Of a DNA stretch of 7,002 bases, positions 1 to 5,905 are shown in pieces. The stretch's first letter is position 1. Each line of letters begins with the position of its first letter. A program made the translations under genes and the position numbers. The DNA comes from Phycisphaerales bacterium (lineage in GTDB: Bacteria > Planctomycetota > Phycisphaerae > Phycisphaerales > UBA1924), in NCBI GenBank assembly GCA_026982035.1, contig JALSHW010000007.1:1-7002 (forward strand), given 5' to 3'. The notes below the pieces were generated by a model. The model searched no databases and was not told where the DNA came from. It worked only from the letters and a program-made list of their open reading frames with translations.

Positions 1-12
1 GTTCCGGGTGTT

Positions 13-40
13 CCCCCCCACCCCCCACCCCCCACCCCCC
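13..40 (-). repeat. C-tract repeat; four-run G-quadruplex motif on minus strand
   Basis: The plus strand reads C7-A-C6-A-C6-A-C6. The minus strand therefore has four uninterrupted runs of six or seven G separated by single T, the ideal layout for a parallel G-quadruplex with one-base loops. The plus strand could form an i-motif. The tract lies 47 bp before the murQ start, on murQ's template strand. It may act on transcription or simply be a slippage-prone simple repeat. The motif is directly visible; folding and any role are inferred. Confidence 0.75.
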
Positions 41-87
41 AAAGTAAAGAGTCCTCGAAACATGCCGTCCTCAGGTGCCCCAAAATC

Positions 88-1017
88 ATGAGTTCTCCAA
101 ATACGCCATCCTCTATGCCGCCCAATCGCGGGCATCTGCTGACCGAACAACGCCTTGATGCCTCGGTGGATTTGGATGCGGGGTCGATTGGGGACACGCT
201 CAGGGTCATCAACCAAGCCGATGCGGGGATTGCCCAAGCGGTGCGGGCTCAGATTGGGATGATTGGGCGGGTTGTTGTAATGGCGGTTCGATCATTCGAA
301 TCAGGCGGGCGTTTGATCTACCTCGGAGCGGGGACCAGTGGTCGGCTTGGGGTGCTTGATGCCTCCGAATGCCCACCAACTTTCAACAGCGATCCGGATC
401 AGGTCATCGGGATTATTGCGGGGGGGGACTCTGCTCTGCGCAAGTCCTCCGAACACAAAGAAGATGATCCGAGCGGGGTTCACAGTCAACTCGATGAGTT
501 GGGCGTGGGTTCTAGAGACACCGTCATCGGGATCGCGGCTGGGGGGACGACGCCGTTTGTACTTGGCGGTGTAGAACATGCCAAAGCCAATGGTGCTTCA
601 ACGGCAATGCTTACCTGTACACCAATCGAACGGCCAGCATGGTGTGATGTGCTGATGGCGATTGAAACCGGTCCAGAAGTTGTCACGGGATCGACGCGCA
701 TGAAGGCCGGCACCGCGACCAAACTGGTGCTCAACATGATCTCCACCGGCGCGATGGTCCACACCGGCAAGGTCTACGGGCACCTGATGGTCGATCTCAA
801 AGCCACCAACGACAAACTCCGCGATCGGGCGGCACGGATTATTACTCACATCACCGACCTGGATCGTGATGCGAGCTTTGTCTTGCTCGACCGTGCCAAT
901 GGATGCGTCAAGCCCGCATTGGTCATGCACGCCAGGGGGCTCACGCTCGATGATGCCAACGCCCTGTTGGATCAACACCAAGGCCGACTCCGCCCAATCC
1001 TCGGAAATCCAGCATGA
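88..1017 (+). CDS. murQ: N-acetylmuramic acid 6-phosphate etherase MurQ
   Basis: MurQ cleaves the D-lactyl ether of MurNAc-6-phosphate to give GlcNAc-6-phosphate and D-lactate, a cytoplasmic step of peptidoglycan recycling. The 309-residue product has the usual family length. It has an SIS-type sugar-phosphate fold: YLGAGTSGRLGVLDASECPPT at about 78-98, a GIAAGGTTPFV loop at 148-158, and ETGPEVVTGSTRMKAGTATK at 193-212. Glu94 and Glu125 align by a constant offset with the catalytic Glu83 and Glu114 of the E. coli enzyme (numbering from memory). The loop at 150-156 has Gly-Gly-Thr where E. coli has Ser-Gly-Arg, which may be lineage normal. The ATG at 88 lacks a clear Shine-Dalgarno; the ATG at 115 is an alternative that keeps all conserved parts. 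The stop overlaps the nagZ start by 4 bp (ATGA), indicating translational coupling. The first half is G-rich with a G8 run at 420-427; the second half is C-biased. Confidence 0.95.
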   Translation: MSSPNTPSSMPPNRGHLLTEQRLDASVDLDAGSIGDTLRVINQADAGIAQAVRAQIGMIGRVVVMAVRSFESGGRLIYLGAGTSGRLGVLDASECPPTFNSDPDQVIGIIAGGDSALRKSSEHKEDDPSGVHSQLDELGVGSRDTVIGIAAGGTTPFVLGGVEHAKANGASTAMLTCTPIERPAWCDVLMAIETGPEVVTGSTRMKAGTATKLVLNMISTGAMVHTGKVYGHLMVDLKATNDKLRDRAARIITHITDLDRDASFVLLDRANGCVKPALVMHARGLTLDDANALLDQHQGRLRPILGNPA

Positions 1018-2078
1018 ATGTCAAAGAATCCATCGGCTCGCTCATCATGACTGGATTTCGCGGCGCAACGCTCGATGATCCCCAGTGCCGGGCCGATGTA
1101 CAACTGCTCAAAGACTTGCATATCAAAGGCGTGATCCTCTTTGACACCCACCTTCCCACTGGCGGCATGCAAAACATCGTCAACGAAGATCAAGTCCGCC
1201 AACTCACCGATGATCTGAGACACGAACTCGGTGATGATCTCCTCATCGGCATCGACCAAGAAGGAGGCCAAGTCAATCGGCTGGGCTTATTTCAAGACGC
1301 TGGGGTGTGCGAACAACTCAGCGCCAAGATGCAAGGCGTATTGAGTCAGCGTCAACTGAAAGCGACCATAGAGTCCGTCGCCACAGTATTGCATGATTCC
1401 CGAATCAATCTGAACTTCGCTCCGTGTATTGATCTGACGATCAACCCGGACAACCCGATCATTGCGGCCAAAGACCGGTCGATGGGGATTGATCCCCATC
1501 GCGTCGCCGATGCGGCGATGACCATTGTCTCAACCTACCACAATTATGGTATCCGATGTTGTCTCAAACATTTTCCCGGGCATGGATCATCGACAACCGA
1601 CACCCACCATGGCATCGCCGACATCACCGACACCTACGCCGATGATGAACAACTCGTGTATCAGATGTTGATTGACTCGATCAACGCGAAAAACACACCC
1701 CCATGTGCCATCATGACCGGGCACCTGATCAACCGGATCGTCGATCCTGACATGCCGGCAAGTCTCTCTCACATACACACCACCAAACTCCTCCGCGAAC
1801 AACTTGGCTTCGACGGTTTCATCATCACCGACTCGATTGACATGGGCGCGATCCGGCACTCATGGGATGCTGGCAAGGCGAGTGTTCTTGCTATCCAAGC
1901 AGGAGCCGACATGGTGCTCGATGGATTCAATGCGGCCAGCGATATACCCATCGACCACCCCGCCCAATCGATGCACCATGCCCTTTATTCTGCGGCTCAA
2001 AACGGCACCATCACCGAATCACAGATCGCCGAGTCCATCTCGCGCCGATTGGATTTGATCTCTAAAACCAGCCGATAA
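1014..2078 (+). CDS. nagZ: Beta-N-acetylhexosaminidase NagZ (GH3)
   Basis: A GH3 beta-N-acetylglucosaminidase of 354 residues, near the usual NagZ length. The barrel shows GIDQEGGQVNR at 79-89, NLNFAPCIDL at 132-141, KHFPGHG at 185-191 followed by the Asp-Thr-His triad at 196-198, and GFIITDSIDMGAI at 268-280. In the NagZ family the Asp-X-His dyad is the acid/base (His198 here) and the Asp of the ITD motif (Asp273) is the nucleophile. AIQAGADMVL follows near the end. There is no signal peptide, so it should be cytoplasmic and remove GlcNAc from imported GlcNAc-anhydroMurNAc muropeptides or GlcNAc-MurNAc. The single catalytic domain without a C-terminal extension fits NagZ rather than large GH3 glucosidases. 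The start overlaps the murQ stop as ATGA, which fixes the start and supports a two-gene operon. AnmK or AmgK, needed to supply MurNAc-6-phosphate, is not in this window. Confidence 0.93.
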   Translation: MNVKESIGSLIMTGFRGATLDDPQCRADVQLLKDLHIKGVILFDTHLPTGGMQNIVNEDQVRQLTDDLRHELGDDLLIGIDQEGGQVNRLGLFQDAGVCEQLSAKMQGVLSQRQLKATIESVATVLHDSRINLNFAPCIDLTINPDNPIIAAKDRSMGIDPHRVADAAMTIVSTYHNYGIRCCLKHFPGHGSSTTDTHHGIADITDTYADDEQLVYQMLIDSINAKNTPPCAIMTGHLINRIVDPDMPASLSHIHTTKLLREQLGFDGFIITDSIDMGAIRHSWDAGKASVLAIQAGADMVLDGFNAASDIPIDHPAQSMHHALYSAAQNGTITESQIAESISRRLDLISKTSR

Positions 2079-2166
2079 TCCGCCTCCCAAGACCCCAGGA
2101 CAGCGAGTTGAGCGTCCGTCTTCAAAACAGGTAGCCAAAAGTCAAAATCTGTGTTCTCTTCTGGGT

Positions 2167-2577
2167 ATGAACGCACAACTGCAGAAACGATTGATCGGAT
2201 TTGGGGCCATACTTACAGTCGCATTTGCACTCAGCGGATGCACTTCTTCGCACCCATCGGTGGCGTGGCAAGGCCCGGGAATGTACGCCGGTTCGGCTGG
2301 CAATTCCTCGGCCGTTGTGTTCTCGCCTGGTCTCAGCGGCACCGGGAATCTTGCCTACCTCAACGACCCAGGACCAGAGTTTGGCAGGCGTGATCACACG
2401 CTTTCAACACGCGATCTTTCCCGCCGTGACGAACTCTTTGGCGTTCGCCCGCAAACCCGGACTTCGCTCAATTATCAGCGATACTTCCGCACCTCGCGCA
2501 ACGCCGACGAATACACCTATCCAACCCAGGAGCGTCGCGGAAACTACGGATCACGGCGAACATACCGCAGCCGCTAG
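2167..2577 (+). CDS. Small basic lipoprotein, unknown function
   Basis: A predicted 136-residue lipoprotein. Residues 1-21 form a signal peptide with basic residues (Lys7, Arg8) and a hydrophobic core. A lipobox Leu-Ser-Gly-Cys at 22-25 makes Cys25 the lipidated residue. The mature part is low in hydrophobic residues and becomes strongly Arg/Tyr/Ser-rich toward the end (for example RRGNYGSRRTYRSR), suggesting an extended surface that could bind acidic polymers or nucleic acid. I do not recognise a family. No good Shine-Dalgarno precedes the ATG, but the lipobox position supports this start. The gene lies 88 bp after nagZ on the same strand and converges on the fibro-slime gene. Export and lipidation are well supported; function is unknown. 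Confidence 0.75.
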   Translation: MNAQLQKRLIGFGAILTVAFALSGCTSSHPSVAWQGPGMYAGSAGNSSAVVFSPGLSGTGNLAYLNDPGPEFGRRDHTLSTRDLSRRDELFGVRPQTRTSLNYQRYFRTSRNADEYTYPTQERRGNYGSRRTYRSR

Positions 2578-2610
2578 TATTGCACCAAAACGCGACCTAA
2601 CAACAACGAT

Positions 2611-2652
2611 TTCAAAAAAGGAGAGGGCCGACCCGAGAACTCGGATCGGCCC
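2611..2652 (-). terminator. Intrinsic terminator of the fibro-slime gene
   Basis: A long hairpin has arms GGGCCGA (2625-2631) and TCGGCCC (2646-2652). A C/A mismatch separates these from an inner CCGAG/CTCGG stem (2633-2637 with 2640-2644). Read on the minus strand the hairpin is followed after five bases by T6 (2619-2614). It starts 33 bases after the minus-strand stop codon. It has no T-run in the plus direction but could still mark the 3' end of the converging lipoprotein transcript. Confidence 0.8.
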
Positions 2653-2685
2653 ATCACCAACACCAACATGCACCAATGGATTCGA

Positions 2686-3621
2686 TTAGTCGTACAACGC
2701 CGCGGTTGGAGGCAGCTCAATACTGCGGAGTTGAAGCGTGGTTTCGACACGGAAGTTTGAACCGCTAAACCGGCGTTCGGCATGGAAAATATCAAGCGTG
2801 TAGGTCCGACCATCTTGCAACCATTCGAGACGGTCTAGATCAAGGAACTGCTCGCGTTTTGGGTGGAGCCCGCCAAGATCAACAACAAGTTGGCCATCAA
2901 TGTAGACCCAGACATCGTCATCACCGGTGAACTTAAATATTTGCCCTGTGTCACGATGGAAAGTGAACTCGGTATTGATCTCAGTTGTGAAGTGGTAGTT
3001 GCGATCACTGCGGAAGTCGCCATAGAGTTCGCCGTTGATGGGGAAGAATCCATGGGTACCGTGCTCGGTATCGGTTGCCGAATCAAAGACATACCGATCG
3101 GTACCAGGAACGCGGTTGAGCGTAAGTTGAATCGACTGCGAAAGGTTTACACCTGGAACATCACGGTACCACTGATCAAACCGTTCTGAAGAAGTAAAGC
3201 CGTTGCTGTTTGGCCCACTCACCAATGATCCTGCACGGTCCCCTTGATCTGGGTCATACATTGAGGGATTGATGTTGCGGCCTTGGCTGTCCTTAAACTC
3301 ACTCTGAATCTTAAAGCCACGGAGATTGCCCGATGAATACGGCTTGCCATCCTCACTGAGGGTATCAGCAACCAATCCAACCGTGGTTGTCCCGCCGAAG
3401 GATTCAAAGTCCGGGTGCCCACCTTCCCATTGCTTGGGTTTGAAGTCGCGGATGACACAATCCAGTTGGAGCGTGTCGGGAAGATCCAGATCAGGACTCC
3501 CCCCACCCCCTTGAGGAGAGGCCGATGCTGTCATCGAGATTGCGGTCAATCCGCCAACAAGGAGAGCCAGAGTTCCAGCCCGTGATAGATATCCGTTTGA
3601 TTTCATTGAGTGCTGTTGCAT
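2686..3621 (-). CDS. Secreted fibro-slime / PA14-like domain protein
   Basis: A 311-residue exported protein. A signal peptide spans about 1-34 (basic n-region, hydrophobic core at 15-31, cleavage after Ala-Ser-Ala at 32-34). A Gly4-Ser stretch at 38-42 follows. From about 52 to 299 it matches the fibro-slime domain pattern: LDCVIRDF at 53-60 with HPDFE at 69-73, FTGDDDVWVYIDGQLVVDLGG at 231-251, and YTLDIFHAERR plus SNFRVETTL at 274-296. The triple-Asp block resembles the ligand or metal loop of PA14-type beta-sandwich domains. These domains occur in Dictyostelium and Fibrobacter surface proteins and are linked to adhesion or carbohydrate binding. The ATG at 3621 is chosen because GGAAGGA lies about 7 bases upstream; the Met at codon 6 is less well placed. 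No anchor or PEP-CTERM motif is visible, so it is probably secreted or loosely wall-associated. The ligand is unknown. Confidence 0.88.
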   Translation of the reverse strand: MQQHSMKSNGYLSRAGTLALLVGGLTAISMTASASPQGGGGSPDLDLPDTLQLDCVIRDFKPKQWEGGHPDFESFGGTTTVGLVADTLSEDGKPYSSGNLRGFKIQSEFKDSQGRNINPSMYDPDQGDRAGSLVSGPNSNGFTSSERFDQWYRDVPGVNLSQSIQLTLNRVPGTDRYVFDSATDTEHGTHGFFPINGELYGDFRSDRNYHFTTEINTEFTFHRDTGQIFKFTGDDDVWVYIDGQLVVDLGGLHPKREQFLDLDRLEWLQDGRTYTLDIFHAERRFSGSNFRVETTLQLRSIELPPTAALYD

Positions 3622-3635
3622 GTTTCATTCCTTCC

Positions 3636-3656
3636 CGCAGCTTGGGGCTGCGCCCC
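3636..3656 (-). promoter_or_regulatory. Two mutually exclusive leader hairpins before the fibro-slime gene
   Basis: CGCAGC (3636-3641) pairs perfectly with GCTGCG (3647-3652) around a five-base loop. The overlapping GGGGC (3644-3648) pairs with GCCCC (3652-3656) around a three-base loop. Both cannot form together. On the minus strand they sit directly before the GGAAGGA ribosome-binding site, so the choice of fold could alter translation. The pairings are visible; switching is inferred. Confidence 0.4.
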
Positions 3657-3694
3657 CATACCTACTAAACCAGTGAGAAATTTCTGATACAAAA

Positions 3695-3895
3695 TCAGTC
3701 CAGGGTGTGATCAACGACAGCAACACTTGCTGAAGAATCCTGGGATGCCGATACGAACGCCGTACCGATCGAAAAGATCATGGATAAACCCGAAGCGGCG
3801 ATCGCAGCGATCAACAACGCCTGCATAAGTTTGTTCTGACCAGCAAGACCATCTTCTTGGTCGCTGATCATTTCGGTTCGTGCTGTGGTGCTCAT
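3695..3895 (-). CDS. Small single-span membrane protein, unknown
   Basis: A 66-residue protein beginning MSTTARTEMISDQEDG. A longer reading frame extends upstream to 4078. The ATG at 3895 is preferred because AAGGAG lies eight bases before it, whereas the upstream extension is Arg/Trp/His-rich and lacks hydrophobic order. Residues 1-22 are polar and acidic. Residues 23-48 form one hydrophobic helix (LMQALLIAAIAASGLSMIFSIGTAFV). A short Ser/Val/Asp tail of 18 residues ends the protein. An alternative reading is a late signal peptide with cleavage near Val-Ser-Ala (48-50), releasing a 16-residue peptide. It lies 73 bp upstream of the fibro-slime gene on the same strand with no clear terminator between, so it may be co-transcribed. 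I do not recognise a family. Confidence 0.65.
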   Translation of the reverse strand: MSTTARTEMISDQEDGLAGQNKLMQALLIAAIAASGLSMIFSIGTAFVSASQDSSASVAVVDHTLD

Positions 3896-4183
3896 TGGAA
3901 AATCTCCTTGCGGGGCTTTGGTGTGGTGTTGGTCCCGCATATGGACTCTCCAATATGATTTCTCACCTATCCACCCACTGAGATTGAGAACTCGGCAAAC
4001 CCTTTCAGTTTGTACCGGTTGTACCGATTGGACTGGTGAACGACCCGCCACACCTCTTCTAAGAAAGCAAACCGGCAAGAACCCAAATTTACGGGCTTGG
4101 CCTGGGATTACCCGATGGAATCACTGAACGATGTGATAGACTGCACCAACACGAATGATCGAGAATATGGGAGATTTGCACCG
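3896..4183. promoter_or_regulatory. Divergent control region between small membrane protein and murA
   Basis: This 288-bp stretch separates the minus-strand membrane protein from the plus-strand murA, so promoters for both should lie here. I see no convincing -35/-10 pair for either. Visible elements are an AAGGAG ribosome site at the left end (minus), GGGAG at 4169-4173 (plus, ten bases before the murA start), and near-repeats of TGTACCG at about 4011-4026 that include CGGT-TGT-ACCG and could be a weak operator. Confidence 0.4.
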
Positions 4184-5572
4184 ATGGATGTCTTTGTAAT
4201 AGAAGGTGGACGACAACTCGCCGGCTCGATCCGGATCAATGGGTCAAAGAACGCCGCCCTGCCCCTGATGGCCGCCTCGTTGCTCACCGACGAACCACTC
4301 GTCCTGAGCGATGTCCCAAATCTCTCCGATATCCGCAACATGACCCGACTGCTGGGCGAATTGGGCGTTGACAGCGACCTGGCCACCCCAGACCACGGCC
4401 CAGACCACAGCCAAAGCCATGGCCCAGACCACGGCCAAACCATCACCCACCGCGTCACCGACCCCACACAATCACACGCCCGATATGAAATCGTCCGCAC
4501 CATGCGCGCCAGCATCAGCACCCTGGGCCCACTGCTTGCCAAACGAGGATACGCCCGCGTCTCGCTCCCAGGCGGATGCGCCATCGGCCAACGACCAGTC
4601 GACCTCCACCTGCGAGGACTCGAAGCACTCGGTGCCATCATCACACTCGACGGAGGCGACATCGAAGCAACGGCACCTGGAGGAGCACCTGACGGATCGG
4701 GCGGACGATTGATCGGAGCCCCAATCTTCCTGGGAGGCCCATTCGGATCAACCGTACTGGGCACCGCCAATATCCTCTCAGCCGCCACCTTGGCCAAAGG
4801 CACCACCACCATCGAATCGGCGGCGTGCGAACCCGAAATCGTCGATCTTGCCAACATGCTCAACGCCATGGGCGCCAAAATCACCGGCGCCGGCTCCCCA
4901 CGAATCACCATCGTCGGCGTCGAAGCCCTCCATGGCACCACCCACCGCGTCATGCCCGACCGCATCGAAGCGGGCACCTACATGTGCGCCTCGGCCATCA
5001 CCAACTCAAAGCTCACACTCCAGAACTGCCCACTCGATGCCATGATGAGCGCGATCGACACACTCGGGCACATGGGCATCCATATCGATGCCACCGGCTC
5101 CAACGACGATCCGATGCGCCGCACCTGCACAATCTCCACCTCCGGCACCATCAAACCCGTCCAAATCACCACCCAGCCGCACCCCGGATTCCCAACCGAC
5201 CTCCAGGCCCAGTTCATGGCCCTGCTGTGCCTGTCCAATGGCAATTCGGTCATCACCGAAAAAATCTTCCCTGAACGATTCCTTCATGTCGCCGAGCTTA
5301 CACGGATGGGCGCCCAGATTCATCGTCAGGGGGCCACGGCCGTCGTCACCGGGGTCAAGGAACTTACCGGGGCGCCAGTGATGGCCTCAGATCTCCGCGC
5401 CAGTGCGGGGTTGGTGATTGCAGCATTGGCCGCCAAGGGCACCACGGTCATCAACCGCGTGTACCACATTGATCGGGGGTATGAGCATCTGGAGAGCAAG
5501 TTGGCTGGGGTTGGGGCTTCGATTCGCCGGGCCGATGCTGAGGAGTTTGCCGACTCGATCGCCGCCCTCTAG
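4184..5572 (+). CDS. murA: UDP-N-acetylglucosamine 1-carboxyvinyltransferase MurA
   Basis: MurA transfers enolpyruvate from phosphoenolpyruvate to UDP-GlcNAc, the first committed cytoplasmic step of peptidoglycan synthesis. The 462 residues cover the whole EPSP-synthase-type fold: INGSKNAALP at 18-27 (Lys22, Asn23), TMRASI at 106-111, the loop PGGCAIGQRPVDLH at 129-142 with catalytic Cys132 (E. coli Cys115), EPEIVDLANML mid-protein, HPGFPTDLQAQF at 333-344 with Asp339 equivalent to E. coli Asp305, and HIDRGYEHL near the end. Cysteine rather than aspartate in the loop predicts a fosfomycin-sensitive enzyme. The ATG at 4184 fits the family N-terminus (MDVFVIEGG) and has GGGAG upstream. In-frame ATG 4115 and TTG 4097 would add poorly conserved residues. 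Residues 69-84 are a His/Asp repeat insert encoded by a 12-bp tandem repeat, partly explaining the excess over about 420 residues. The last quarter switches from C-rich to G-rich. Confidence 0.96.
   Translation: MDVFVIEGGRQLAGSIRINGSKNAALPLMAASLLTDEPLVLSDVPNLSDIRNMTRLLGELGVDSDLATPDHGPDHSQSHGPDHGQTITHRVTDPTQSHARYEIVRTMRASISTLGPLLAKRGYARVSLPGGCAIGQRPVDLHLRGLEALGAIITLDGGDIEATAPGGAPDGSGGRLIGAPIFLGGPFGSTVLGTANILSAATLAKGTTTIESAACEPEIVDLANMLNAMGAKITGAGSPRITIVGVEALHGTTHRVMPDRIEAGTYMCASAITNSKLTLQNCPLDAMMSAIDTLGHMGIHIDATGSNDDPMRRTCTISTSGTIKPVQITTQPHPGFPTDLQAQFMALLCLSNGNSVITEKIFPERFLHVAELTRMGAQIHRQGATAVVTGVKELTGAPVMASDLRASAGLVIAALAAKGTTVINRVYHIDRGYEHLESKLAGVGASIRRADAEEFADSIAAL
4388..4435 (+). repeat. 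In-frame 12-bp tandem repeat in murA
   Basis: Four consecutive 12-bp units related to CCAGACCACGGC: three near-perfect copies and one diverged copy (third). The unit is a multiple of three and encodes Pro-Asp-His-Gly, Pro-Asp-His-Ser, Gln-Ser-His-Gly, Pro-Asp-His-Gly (residues 69-84 of MurA). It lies between the first inside-out motif region and the TMRASI motif, where E. coli MurA has only a short loop. It probably arose by slippage and is tolerated because copy changes keep the frame. Confidence 0.85.
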
Positions 5573-5580
5573 GCGGTTTT
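5562..5580 (+). terminator. Compact terminator overlapping the murA stop
   Basis: CCGCC (5562-5566) pairs with GGCGG (5572-5576) around the loop CTCTA, followed at once by TTTT and, after CTAGG, another TTTT. The murA stop TAG (5570-5572) lies in the loop and the first base of the right arm, so the hairpin uses the last sense codons. It faces the minus-strand HPr gene only 33 bp away. The stem is short but all G-C. Confidence 0.65.
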
Positions 5581-5605
5581 CTAGGTTTTGTCTGACGGCT
5601 CGATC

Positions 5606-5905
5606 TTACCCTTCGTCGTCTTCGTCGAATCCGCGCCGGACCATTTCGCTCAGATACTCAAGACATGCCTTGGCATCATCACCATTACAGACGACTTCGA
5701 TCTGGGTTCCTTTGGTTGCCGCCAGGAGCATCAGATCCATAACCGATTTTCCATCGGCGTCTTCTTCATTGGCTTTGACGCGGACCTCGGCGTTGAACTT
5801 CCCGGCCGCCATTGCAAAATCGGTCGCTGGACGGGCGTGGAGCCCGTAGCGATTGACGATTTTGAGTTTGGCCGAGCATAAGTTGGACACGCAGTTCTCC
5901 GTCAT
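5606..5905 (-). CDS. HPr-family phosphocarrier protein (NPr-like)
   Basis: A small phosphocarrier of the PTS, 99 residues from the ATG at 5905. The signature GLHARPATDF at 21-30 holds the phosphorylated His23 (HPr His15) and Arg25. GKSVMDLM at 52-59 holds Ser54, exactly 31 residues later as His15 to Ser46 in classical HPr, so regulatory serine phosphorylation is possible. AATKGTQIEV follows, and the protein ends in the acidic GFDEDDEG, which recalls the GFDED end of E. coli NPr (memory). An alternative GTG start at 5890 gives a more usual N-terminus and has GGAG six bases upstream, while the ATG has no clear ribosome site; the true start may be 5890. It lies downstream of ptsN on the same strand, so it probably passes phosphate to that EIIA in a regulatory relay. 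Enzyme I is not in the window. Confidence 0.92.
   Translation of the reverse strand: MTENCVSNLCSAKLKIVNRYGLHARPATDFAMAAGKFNAEVRVKANEEDADGKSVMDLMLLAATKGTQIEVVCNGDDAKACLEYLSEMVRRGFDEDDEG

Noticed and set aside
13..40. CRISPR or short direct-repeat array from the C-rich repeats
   Set aside because: Units are 7 bp with no spacers; it is a simple-sequence tract.
2098..2117. Weak hairpin after nagZ (GGAC with GTCC) as a terminator
   Set aside because: The stem is short, bulged and has no T-run after it, so it does not support a terminator call.
3684..3698. CTGAT/ATCAG hairpin as an intrinsic terminator of the small membrane protein gene
   Set aside because: It is A/T-rich with only five pairs and no following T-run on the minus strand.
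3896..4078. N-terminal extension of the small membrane protein to 127 residues
   Set aside because: The ATG at 3895 has a strong AAGGAG at good spacing, and the extension reads like non-coding leader.
4097..4183. Upstream TTG and ATG starts extending MurA by 23-29 residues
   Set aside because: The MurA family begins at the MDVFVIEGG segment, and GGGAG precedes the ATG at 4184.
4108..4977. A 289-codon open frame on the minus strand opposite murA
   Set aside because: It is the antisense shadow of strongly C-biased murA codons, is rich in Ser/Arg/Pro without domain features, and murA on the plus strand has all catalytic motifs.
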